From the NCBI GenBank assembly GCA_963923955.1, contig OZ000552.1, positions 1,674,001 to 1,738,000 on the forward strand: DNA of 64,000 nt, given 5' to 3'. Both the position numbers and the translations under genes were made by a program. Numbering within the stretch: the first letter of the stretch is position 1; each line of letters starts with the position of its first letter. The notes beneath the pieces are model-generated. The model worked only from the letters and a program-made list of their open reading frames with translations. It searched no databases and had not been told where the DNA came from. Positions 8,614 to 16,857 of this stretch are shown in pieces. The DNA comes from G963923955 sp963923955 (GTDB taxonomy: Bacteria > Pseudomonadota > Gammaproteobacteria > Eutrophobiales > Eutrophobiaceae).

Positions 8614-9933
8614 CGGGGGCTGCCTCTGCGAAAGCAGGGGACAGAGAGCGGAAAACAGAGAATGAAATCTGTCCTCCGTCCCCTGTCCTCTGCTCCCCAG
8701 CCTATGCACAACCAGCCCGCTTCTCAGCTTCGGTTCAAACCATGTCACCTTCGGCGGCATGATCAGATCATTATCTGCAATATCCATTAGCTGCTGCATG
8801 GAGACCGGGTACATCGCAAAGGCCAGTGCCATCTCGCCGCTATCCACCCGCCGTTGCAGTTCTTCCAGCCCGCGAATGCCGCCAACAAAATCGATACGCT
8901 CATCGGTGCGCAGATCGTGAATGTTCAAAACCGGCTCCAGTATCTGCCTCGACAGGATGGTCACATCCAACACGCCGACAGGATCATTTTCATCATAGGT
9001 ATCCGCGTTCGCAGTCAAGGCATACCAATCACCGTCAAGATACATCCCCATCTCATGTAAGCGTTGCGGTCTATATGCCTCTTTGCCGATATTTTTGATC
9101 GTAAAGGCGCTGGAGATGGCGCTTAAAAAGGACCGGGGCTTGTAGCCGTTCAGATCGCTGACCACGCGGTTGTAATCCATGATCGCTAATTGCTCAGCGG
9201 GGAAGTGCACGGCAAGAAAGAAATTATAGGCCTCTTCCCCGGAGTGAGTCGGATGCTCGCTTTTCAGTTCAGCACCGGCACGTGCCGCCGCCGCCGCTCG
9301 GTGATGCCCGTCTGCAACATAGGTGGCCGGGATCGCCTCGAATGCGCTGATAATGCGCCCAATGGTTTCGTCATCTTCCACCACCCAGAGCCTGTGTTGT
9401 ACACCATCATCAGCAATGAAATCATAGGCGGCTTCATCCTGTTTGCTACTTTCCATCGTCTCATCCAGCGCAGCGACCGCCTTATAGGCAAAGCACAGCG
9501 GTTCGGCATTGATCATGCAGGCGCGCACATGATTCTTGCGATCATTTTCCTTCTCAGGCCGGGTCAGCTCGTGCCGCTTGATGCGCCCTTCCGTATAATC
9601 CTCCACCGCAGCAGCGGCGACAATGCCCGTCTGTGCGCGCCCATTCGCAGTCAGCTCATAGATATACAGGCAGGCCTTTTCATCCTGAAAAAAGGTGCCG
9701 CGCTCAAGCAGTGCCTGAAAGTTACGCCGCCCGGCCGCATAGACCTCTGGGGCGTATGGGTTGAGCGCAGATGACAGGCCTATCTCCGGCTTCACCACAT
9801 GTAAAAATGAATCGGGATTGCCCCTCGCCTCTTCCCTCGCCTCTTCCGAGCTCAATACATCATAAGGTCGAGAGGCGACTGCCTTTGCTTTTTCGGCACG
9901 CGGACGCAGGCCCCTAAACGCCTTGATCTTCAT
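8539..9933 (-). CDS. DUF1015-family protein with abnormal C-terminal extension
   Basis: A DUF1015 protein of 464 aa. The N-terminal KAFRGLRPRAEKAKAVASRPYDVLSSEEA and the YVADGHHRAAAA motif are typical of the family. Its function is unknown, but it is very often linked to serA, as here: its ATG overlaps the serA stop as ATGA. Family members end shortly after the TWFEPKL(R)SGLV motif (about 8735). Here the frame stays open for some 48 further residues, through a low-complexity GGGGACAG-type palindromic stretch and into the end of tldD. The extension looks like replacement of the normal stop by inserted repeat sequence, not a domain. Confidence 0.85.
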   Translation of the reverse strand: MKIKAFRGLRPRAEKAKAVASRPYDVLSSEEAREEARGNPDSFLHVVKPEIGLSSALNPYAPEVYAAGRRNFQALLERGTFFQDEKACLYIYELTANGRAQTGIVAAAAVEDYTEGRIKRHELTRPEKENDRKNHVRACMINAEPLCFAYKAVAALDETMESSKQDEAAYDFIADDGVQHRLWVVEDDETIGRIISAFEAIPATYVADGHHRAAAAARAGAELKSEHPTHSGEEAYNFFLAVHFPAEQLAIMDYNRVVSDLNGYKPRSFLSAISSAFTIKNIGKEAYRPQRLHEMGMYLDGDWYALTANADTYDENDPVGVLDVTILSRQILEPVLNIHDLRTDERIDFVGGIRGLEELQRRVDSGEMALAFAMYPVSMQQLMDIADNDLIMPPKVTWFEPKLRSGLVVHRLGSRGQGTEDRFHSLFSALCPLLSQRQPPSSASSAAHGQIINANGGLPNADRD

Positions 9934-11522
9934 CCTTGCAAGCTCACCTGCATCACCTTGGTAATGGCCTCAATCTCCTCCAGCGCCTGCATCAATTCAT
10001 CACTCAAGGGCTTTGATATTTCAATCACCGCAACGGCGCGCTCGCTGCCATTCACGCCGCCTAATTGCATGCGCGCTATATTGATCTGCTCATCGGCTAA
10101 GAGCGTACTCAGCGCGGCAACCACACCGGGCTGATCCTTGTGTCGGGTAATCAGCAGATGTCCATGCAAAGACGCCTCGATCTCGTAATCGTTAATGCGC
10201 ACCAGGCGCGGGTGCCGCCGGTCAAATAAGGTGCCCTCCACGGTCGTGGTATGCGCTCCGTGATGGGCCAGCAGTTTTACCGTGGCATGATAATCAGGGT
10301 GCTCGCCGCAGCGCACTTCGCTCACGCTGATGCCCTGGCGCGCAGCGATGTTTTTTGCATTCACACGATTAACCGGTGCGGACATGTGCGAGCTGAGAAA
10401 GCCGGCTAAGGATTCAGTACAGATGGTCTTGATGTCGCGCTCTGCCGCATCACCACACAGTGATACCTCAAGGTTCTGCACCGGCTCCTGGATCATGGGG
10501 CCGAGCAAGATGCCGAGACGTTTGGACAGGATCATATACGGCGCAATCTTGATCAGCTCCTCAGAAGAGACCGGCGGCAGATTGATCGCATTGATCGGCT
10601 CGCCGGTCTGTAGATAGGTGGCGACCTGGCGCGCGATTTCCACCCCGGCCGTATCCTGCGCCTCCCTGGTGGAGGCACCGAGATGCGGTGTCAAGACGAT
10701 GTTATCCAGCGCCAACAAGGGTGAGTCCAGCGGCGGTTCCTTGGCAAACACATCCAGCGCCGCCCCGGCAAGATGGCCTGCTTGCAATGCCTCATACAGG
10801 GCATGTTCGTCAATGAGTCCGCCACGCGCACAATTAATGATCCGTGCGCCCTGTTTCATCAGCCCGATACGCTCTGCATTGATAATGCCGCGGGTGCGCT
10901 CATTTGCCGGGCAGTGCAGGCTAAGATAATCGGCCGTGCTGATCAACTCATCCAGCTCCATGCCGACAACGCCATCGCTTATAAAGGCCTCTGCATTAAC
11001 AAAGGGATCATAGGCGGCGACCTGCATCCCCAGGCCTAAGGCGCGGGCGGCAACGATACGGCCGATGTTGCCATAGCCCACTATGCCGAGCTGTTTATTG
11101 GCGAGCTCAGCACCCATGAAGCTGGCGCGCTCCCACTTGCCCGCCTTCACGGAACGATCCGCCTGCGGCAGGCTGCGGCTTAACGATAGGATATGCGCAA
11201 TGGTCAACTCAGCCGTGGTGATGGCATTGGCATTGGGCGTATTCAACACCGCAATGCCTTTCTCAGTGGCATGGGCTACATTGATGTTATCCACGCCTAT
11301 CCCGGCGCGGCCGATCACCTGTAGATTCTCCGCCGCATCCAGCACCGCCTTGCTAATCGTTACCGCGCTGCGCACCAGTACGCCGTGATAGGCCGGGATC
11401 TGCCTACACAGCCCTGCCTCATCCAGCCCGGTCTCGATGTCCACCACAAAACCAGGCTGTTTCTTTAGATAAGCAACACCCGCCGGTGCGACCTTGTCGG
11501 CAATCAGTATGCGTTTTTCCAT
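9930..11522 (-). CDS. serA: D-3-phosphoglycerate dehydrogenase
   Basis: First committed step of serine biosynthesis: NAD-dependent oxidation of 3-phosphoglycerate. The 530-aa length matches the long (type I) enzymes with an intervening domain and a C-terminal ACT domain. Visible motifs are the Rossmann GYGNIGRIVAARA, INCARGGLID, the catalytic histidine in TPHLGASTREAQ, and the ACT segment ITRHKDQPGVVAALSTLL. The long form is usually inhibited by serine through the ACT region. It is cotranslated with the DUF1015 gene downstream (ATGA overlap). Confidence 0.96.
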   Translation of the reverse strand: MEKRILIADKVAPAGVAYLKKQPGFVVDIETGLDEAGLCRQIPAYHGVLVRSAVTISKAVLDAAENLQVIGRAGIGVDNINVAHATEKGIAVLNTPNANAITTAELTIAHILSLSRSLPQADRSVKAGKWERASFMGAELANKQLGIVGYGNIGRIVAARALGLGMQVAAYDPFVNAEAFISDGVVGMELDELISTADYLSLHCPANERTRGIINAERIGLMKQGARIINCARGGLIDEHALYEALQAGHLAGAALDVFAKEPPLDSPLLALDNIVLTPHLGASTREAQDTAGVEIARQVATYLQTGEPINAINLPPVSSEELIKIAPYMILSKRLGILLGPMIQEPVQNLEVSLCGDAAERDIKTICTESLAGFLSSHMSAPVNRVNAKNIAARQGISVSEVRCGEHPDYHATVKLLAHHGAHTTTVEGTLFDRRHPRLVRINDYEIEASLHGHLLITRHKDQPGVVAALSTLLADEQINIARMQLGGVNGSERAVAVIEISKPLSDELMQALEEIEAITKVMQVSLQG

Positions 11523-11845
11523 AGTATGTCTTGCCTTAGTGTTTTTAATGAATCAAGTCTAAATGTAATGGGGATAAAAATGGTCGGGCGGGCGGCAGGC
11601 GTATGCTGATTTAAGGAAAATACGCCTCCCCGCCTGCGCCATGCGAGGACGGAAATACAAGCCTATGGATTGCGCCTTTGTATGCCCATCGACCATTACA
11701 CCAGCGCTGCAAAATCAAGGGGCGCATTGTAATGATCCGGCGGCTCGATGCAAGGGGAAATCGTCAATCAGCCACTGACCTAATCAGTCCGGCTATAAAT
11801 ACAGGGACTAGCGATGGGGATTCCTTACTCCACGGGCAAATGGCC

Positions 11846-11856
11846 TATGCTACAAT
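11846..11856 (+). promoter_or_regulatory. Candidate extended -10 promoter of the island operon
   Basis: TATGCTACAAT gives a TGn-extended -10 (TACAAT) about 75 bp before the first ATG of the island. No good -35 hexamer is seen, which is tolerated for extended -10 promoters. Pattern-based inference only. Confidence 0.4.
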
Positions 11857-11886
11857 CAACCCCTTAACCCAAATTGGCAGCAGCGC

Positions 11887-11897
11887 AAAATCCCGCC
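11887..11897 (+). repeat. Left copy of 11-bp direct repeat flanking the restriction island
   Basis: AAAATCCCGCC occurs here and again, same orientation, at 15395-15405, just outside the three island genes. It could be an insertion scar or attachment-site remnant; chance is not excluded. Confidence 0.4.
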
Positions 11898-11931
11898 CGG
11901 AAAAGCCTGGCAATGCAGCTGGAGGTGACAG

Positions 11932-13377
11932 ATGGCAAATATATTTTCAGATGCAGTGGAGCTTATCGAATCAGCCCGTGATGATTGGTCAGGCTTTATT
12001 AACTTTCTGCAGACCACCAAAGGGCCGGACGGTGTAAAGTTCGATCAGATCGAAAAAGTACCGGGAACATGGGGTAATCTGAAGTAGTTTGACCAGCGTA
12101 TCCTTGGCGTGTTCACCCTTGTCCAGTCTCTTGAAGCAGCCGATGTCGGTTCTGATGCCCTAATCCCGCATGAGTATCTAAATCAGTTTAAGGATGAGGC
12201 AAGACGATTCAGGCAAACAGTGCAGGAGGCTTGCCAGTCGGCCAAACGAGCAGAAGGCGAAGGGATTACGAATATTACTCCAAGTAACTGGGAAGTTTTT
12301 ATTGGAAGTGGTGAATTCCTGAATTTCGCAACTCATTTTCAGCACATCCAACGCCGCTCTGATGAATTGCTCCGGGCCTATTACAACATAAGCCCAATGG
12401 TCGGGGCGAGTAACTTCGATGTCTTTGCCAGTGCTGTTCGGGAAATCTCAGAAAAACTGGAAAATATCCGCAACGATGCGGCTTCAGTATCTAAAATTAA
12501 GAAGCAAGTACAAAAAAATGCCTCGATAATCGAAGACCAAAAAGAGCAGGCAATCGAAAAACAGGAAAAAATCTCCAGTTCTTTGGAAAAAGCAAATGAA
12601 ATGCTTGCTGCCCTGGAAGGGTTTACTCAGGCCGGCCAATCACACCTTGAGCAAATCTCTGAAATTTCCAACAATGCAAACTCCCTAAAATCAGAGGTAG
12701 GTGAATATGAGATACAGTTTCAAGTATTTCAAAAGACGCTTGATAGTCGTGATGGTGCTCTTAAAGCACAGACCAAATATGTTGAGAGCCCGAATGAAAA
12801 GATGAAGCAAGATGAAGAGAAAATTAGCGAGCAAATTAAAAAGGCTGAGGATATGCTCAAGGGGGCAACTAATGCCGGGCTGGCCGGGGTGTTTAGCAAT
12901 GAGCGTGATGAGTTAGATAGAAAACCGCAAGGGGCGTGCCAATTTTTTTATTTTTCGATCATTTTGCTGTTTCTTTCCGTCGCACCCCCAGCGGGGTTAT
13001 TTTTTCATCAAGCTGGTTTAATCAAGGCTATTTGGCCAAATGTTCCCGACTTTACCGGCGAGCCATTGACGATAATAACATTCTCCTTGCTGATTATTTT
13101 TCCAGCGATTTGGCTTGCACGATTTTCAGCGGCAAGACATCACCAGCTTTTCCAGCTTAGAGAGTATTATCAATACAAATACTCACTGGCGATGTCGGTA
13201 GAAGGCTTCAAGAAACAAGCCCCGGAGCATGCTGATGCAATTGCTGCTGAAACATTTAGTCAGCTTTTGTTTAACCCAGGGGATCGTTTGACCGACAGGG
13301 ACGCAGCAGATGATCACCCCAGTCCCCTGATGAATTGGTTGATGAACAGGCTTGGTTTTAATGAAAAAGGGGAATAA
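11932..13377 (+). pseudogene. Coiled-coil, two-TM membrane protein interrupted by an in-frame TAG
   Basis: An ATG at 11932 follows a near-perfect Shine-Dalgarno GGAGGTGA (11921-11928) and encodes 51 codons ending ...GTWGNLK, then TAG at 12085-12087. The same frame then continues without another stop for over 420 codons to 13377, so the parts are one interrupted gene of about 481 codons. The body has a long charged coiled-coil (roughly 12460-12890, rich in K/E/Q). Two hydrophobic helices follow near 12940-13010 and 13065-13130, then a C-terminal cytosolic tail. A GTG at 12109 could allow re-initiation but lacks a Shine-Dalgarno. I do not recognise the family. It lies 5 bp upstream of the methyltransferase gene and has the same low GC, so it is likely part of the same defence-type operon. 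Confidence 0.75.
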
Positions 13378-13382
13378 TCCAA

Positions 13383-14515
13383 ATGGGTAATAATGTACCT
13401 GAAAAAATGCCATTGATGTCAATGGACATGGCCGAAAGTAGAGAATCTATGATCTCAAAAAAAATTGATGATAATCGAATTCAATTCGAATCATATATAT
13501 GTAATAAATCTATTAAGCCTCTATTTCTACATGGCGATGCACTTGATGTATTGCGTTCATTTCCAGATCAATGTATTGATTGTTGTATGACCTCGCCTCC
13601 ATATTGGGGAAAGCGACAATACGCGGTAGAAGGAATAGGTCTTGAGAATGATTACAGAGAATTTGTTAAGGATTTATCTGAGATTATTTTTGAAGTAAAG
13701 CGGGTATTAAAAGATACGGGTTCATTTTGGCTAAATATTGGTGACTCTTATAATAAAAAACAACTTGTCGGTATTCCTTGGCGTATCGCCTTTGAACTAA
13801 CCGACAACCAAGGTTGGATATTAAGAAATGAAATTGTCTGGAATAAAGTCAAGGGTGGGCCGGATAATGCCAAAGATAAGTTAGGTAATGTTCATGAAAA
13901 GATTTTTCACTTCGTAAAGAAAAAAAGGGTTATTTTTACAATGTAGATGCAATTAGAAAAAAACCGAATGGAGCCAGGGTTGTAAATGGCGCTGTGGTAT
14001 CAGCAACCGGTGTGAGTGGCGTTCGTTATAAGCGACAGATTGAATTATCAACGGCTCTAAATGAAACTGAAAAAAAAGCCGCGTTTGGTGCGCTGAACAC
14101 TATTCTTGAGGATATAAATAAAGGAGATCTGTCTGACTTTAGAATGGTTATTCGGGGGCAACAAAGAATAACCCATTCTGACTCAGAAAGGGTTTCCGGT
14201 CGTGCTCAGGAACTTCAAAGTAGGGGATTTTATTTTCTCAAATATCACCCGAGGGGAAGTAAGCCGCATGATCTATGGGATATATTGCCAGAAGATACAC
14301 ACATGCGGGGAAAGCACTATGCCGCTTACCCTGAAGACTTATGCAAAATGCCACTACTAGCCACCTGCCCTAAAGAAGGGATTGTTCTTGATCCATTTTC
14401 GGGGACCGGAACAACCATGCTTGTAGCAAAAAGAATCGGGCTGAAATCTGTAGGGATTGATCTTTCAAAAGAATACTTACAGCTTGCGGAAGAACGGTGC
14501 AGCATACTTTTATAG
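13383..14515 (+). pseudogene. Beta-class (SPPYW) DNA methyltransferase, frameshifted at an A7 tract
   Basis: Amino-methyltransferase probably modifying the target of the neighbouring NotI-like nuclease. The N-terminal part (13383-13946) has motif IV TSPPYWGK (SPPYW at residues 71-75) and ends prematurely at a TAG. The continuation (to 14515) lies in another frame and carries motif I as DPFSGTGTTMLVAKRIG, then GIDLSKEYLQLAEER. Order IV before I defines the beta class; SPPY with tryptophan is common in N4-cytosine enzymes. The junction is the A run at 13920-13926: adding one A restores a single frame of about 377 codons (KKKGYFYNVDAIRKKPNG). So this is a 1-nt deletion, a phase-variable tract or a sequencing error. 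Confidence 0.85.
13920..13926 (+). repeat. A7 homopolymer at the methyltransferase frameshift
   Basis: Seven A residues between G13919 and GGG13927-13929. One more A would fuse the two methyltransferase halves in frame. It is a possible slippage site. Confidence 0.8.
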
Positions 14516-14525
14516 GAATAATTTA

Positions 14526-15377
14526 ATGAATAGAATTATCGATTTTTTTGGTATTGAAGTTGCAAGAAATAGAAATTCTGATTGGGATAATATCGTAAAA
14601 GAACAAAAATGCCCTTTTGATGACAAGCGCTGTTTCAAGGTCAGAAAAAGCTCACCGGATATTTCTATTGGAACCTGTACTGTAAAATATGGACGTGAAA
14701 AACGAGGCATAATGATTTGTCCCAATAGACTACTTCAGAAAAAGACAGTGTTTGCCGATTGCATTCACTTGTTGACCAGGCATGTCCCCGGAAACGAATT
14801 TCACATTGTTTCTGAAATCAGCATACCCGGTGGCAGTGTTGATTATTTTTTGGCTTCGGTCAGGAATGGAAAGGTAAAGGATTTTATAGGCATAGAATTC
14901 CAAACAATGGATACAACAGGAACTGTTTTCCCCGAACGTGAGAGGTTACTGCAAGAATTAGGATTTGAAATTGATACGAACATTACTGCGTCAACCAAAC
15001 CATTTGGTATCAACTGGAAGATGACCGCAAAAAAAATTCTCGTTCAGTTGCATCACAAGATAGATACTTTTGAATATGTCAATAGTCATCTCGTCCTTGT
15101 AATGCAGGATTGCCTGCTTGAATATATGGAGAGGGAGTTCAATTTTGGTCATCTATCGAAGCCCGCAAGTGTTGGTGATTCGATGCACTTTCATTCATAC
15201 AAATTAAATCGCGACAGGTGTGAAACCACGTTAAATTTGGACTCACTGTTAAGCATCGATGCTGAAGGGCTTGCTGCTTGCGTGGGGCTGCAGGCTGAGG
15301 GAAAGGTTGAGCTTGAACAGATAACTAAGGTAATTGAAGATAAAGTATCAAAAGATACGCTATTGACATTATTTTGA
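14526..15377 (+). CDS. NotI-family type II restriction endonuclease
   Basis: The 283-aa protein from the ATG at 14526 matches the NotI pattern. Four N-terminal cysteines (C29, C36, C51, C65, in KCPFDDKRC, GTCTV and IMICPNR) correspond to the iron-binding Cys4 motif of NotI. A PD-(D/E)xK-type core follows with D106 (GSVDYF) and E124-x-Q126 (GIEFQT), like the D..ExQ triad of NotI. NotI itself cuts GCGGCCGC; the specificity here is unknown. The open frame extends upstream to 14457, but that part overlaps the methyltransferase and has no good start. It is intact although its putative partner methyltransferase is frameshifted. GC is far lower than in flanking genes. Confidence 0.85.
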   Translation: MNRIIDFFGIEVARNRNSDWDNIVKEQKCPFDDKRCFKVRKSSPDISIGTCTVKYGREKRGIMICPNRLLQKKTVFADCIHLLTRHVPGNEFHIVSEISIPGGSVDYFLASVRNGKVKDFIGIEFQTMDTTGTVFPERERLLQELGFEIDTNITASTKPFGINWKMTAKKILVQLHHKIDTFEYVNSHLVLVMQDCLLEYMEREFNFGHLSKPASVGDSMHFHSYKLNRDRCETTLNLDSLLSIDAEGLAACVGLQAEGKVELEQITKVIEDKVSKDTLLTLF

Positions 15378-15394
15378 TACGAATAAGTGCCGTA

Positions 15395-15405
15395 AAATCC
15401 CGCCA
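15395..15405 (+). repeat. Right copy of 11-bp direct repeat flanking the restriction island
   Basis: AAAATCCCGCC, identical and co-oriented with 11887-11897. It lies 17 bp after the nuclease stop and 7 bp before the glmM stop. Confidence 0.4.
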
Positions 15406-15411
15406 AGGGGG

Positions 15412-16791
15412 CTATTGCCAGGCCCGTAACGAGCTTTGGATCTCTTGTGCCAGCCCGTGTACCAGGGCATCTACCTGTTGCTCATCATCGCCTTCGACCA
15501 TAAGCCGCAGCACCGGCTCGGTGCCGGAAGGTCGGAGTAATACCCGGCCGGCAGCGCCCAGGTCTTCCTCTGCGGCACGAACCAACTCGCTTAAACCGGG
15601 ATGCTCTGCCAGATCCACAGGTTCATCTAGCTCGATGTTGAGACGTTGCTGCGGATATTTATGCATGCCGGATTTCAGGCTATGCAGGGACTCGCCGACG
15701 CTGACTATCGCCTCCAAAACCTGCAAGGCGGAGATGATCCCGTCACCCGTGCTGGTCATGTTCAAGTTGATGATGTGGCCGGAGGATTCGCCGCCCAGGA
15801 TCAGGTCATTCTGCAACAGCATCTCCATGACGTAACGGTCGCCGACGCGGGCGCGATGAAAGCCAAGATTCATGCCTTCTATGGCCTGCTCAAGGCCGAG
15901 GTTGCTCATCTGCGTGCCGACAACCCCGCCGCCCAGCACCTTCCGCCGCGCCCTGGTAATGGACTTGGCGATGAGGTATAAGACTTCATCACCATCAACA
16001 ATGGCGCCGCTATGATCGACCATAATCAGCCGATCCGCATCGCCATCTAAGGCAATGCCCAGATCTGCTTGTCTTTCCAGTACCGCCCGGCACAGGGCCG
16101 CAGGCCGAGTCGCCCCATAGCCTGCATTGATATTTAGGCCGTCGGGTTCCGCCCCGATCACCTCCACCCGCGCGCCCAATTCCGCAAACACCTTGGGCGC
16201 GATGCGATAGGCCGCGCCATGCGCGCAATCAACGATTATGTATAGCCCACTGAGATCAGCATCAGCGCCGATGCGCCCCTTGCAAAAATTGATGTAGCGC
16301 CGCGGCGCATCCGTAATACGTCTGGCCTTGCCCAGCTTGCCGGCATGCGCAATGTGCAGCGGTCGGTCTAGCTCACGCTCTATCGCCTGCTCAAGCTCAT
16401 CGGGTAATTTGCGGCCCTGGGCGCAGAAAAACTTGATGCCGTTGTCGTAATAGGGATTATGCGAGGCGCTGATAACGATGCCGGCCTGGGCGCTGCTGTG
16501 TCGGGTCAAGTAGGCGATGCCGGGGGTCGGCATGGGGCCTAGCAGGCGAATATCAACCCCGGCGGCGGATAAGCCGGCTTCGAGTGCGGATTCAAACATG
16601 TAGCCGGAGATGCGCGTGTCCTTGCCGATCAGCACCGGCCCATGCCCGCGCTGTGCCAACACCCTGCCGGCGGCCCAGCCCAGCTTCATGATGAAATCCG
16701 GCGTGATCGGTGCCTCGCCCACCTTGCCGCGAATGCCGTCGGTGCCGAAATATTTACGTTGTGCGCGAATGTTGCAATCCCCAGGGAACAT
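15412..16791 (-). CDS. glmM: Phosphoglucosamine mutase
   Basis: Interconverts glucosamine-6-phosphate and glucosamine-1-phosphate for UDP-GlcNAc, hence peptidoglycan and LPS. The catalytic phosphoserine lies in ISASHNPYYDNG (S110), the Mg-binding loop is DGDADR near residue 245, and the phosphate-binding C-terminus RPSGTEPVLRLMVEG is present. The 459-aa length includes a slightly longer N-terminus (about 11 residues before KYFGTDGIRG), since no nearer start codon is in frame. It lies 66 bp downstream of ftsH with no folP between them. Its stop codon is TAG. Confidence 0.96.
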   Translation of the reverse strand: MFPGDCNIRAQRKYFGTDGIRGKVGEAPITPDFIMKLGWAAGRVLAQRGHGPVLIGKDTRISGYMFESALEAGLSAAGVDIRLLGPMPTPGIAYLTRHSSAQAGIVISASHNPYYDNGIKFFCAQGRKLPDELEQAIERELDRPLHIAHAGKLGKARRITDAPRRYINFCKGRIGADADLSGLYIIVDCAHGAAYRIAPKVFAELGARVEVIGAEPDGLNINAGYGATRPAALCRAVLERQADLGIALDGDADRLIMVDHSGAIVDGDEVLYLIAKSITRARRKVLGGGVVGTQMSNLGLEQAIEGMNLGFHRARVGDRYVMEMLLQNDLILGGESSGHIINLNMTSTGDGIISALQVLEAIVSVGESLHSLKSGMHKYPQQRLNIELDEPVDLAEHPGLSELVRAAEEDLGAAGRVLLRPSGTEPVLRLMVEGDDEQQVDALVHGLAQEIQSSLRAWQ

Positions 16792-16857
16792 GATTACGGC
16801 ATAAAACCGCAGATGACAGGCGTGCAGCGTACACGCCTTGTACGTCTTACGCAGTGA

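Larger units (their letters stand above)
11523..11931. other. Intergenic region, left border of the AT-rich island
   Basis: About 410 bp without a credible gene. It contains a GC-rich dyad around 11590-11634 with arms AGGCGTAT and ATACGCCT plus imperfect flanks, and a 7-bp inverted repeat CATTACA/TGTAATG at 11694-11700 and 11728-11734. There is also a possible extended -10 promoter at 11846-11856 and the 11-bp sequence AAAATCCCGCC at 11887-11897 that recurs at the far side of the island. A short open frame here does not follow the codon pattern of neighbouring genes. Confidence 0.7.

Noticed and set aside
11590..11634. GC-rich dyad upstream of serA as a riboswitch
   Set aside because: No conserved riboswitch core recognised; only a simple stem.
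11678..12037. 119-aa plus-strand open frame
   Set aside because: Overlaps the strong-SD gene start at 11932 in another frame; no family-like sequence.
12085..12087. TAG as evidence of stop-codon recoding (e.g. pyrrolysine)
   Set aside because: Other core genes in the window terminate with TAG, and no recoding machinery is visible.
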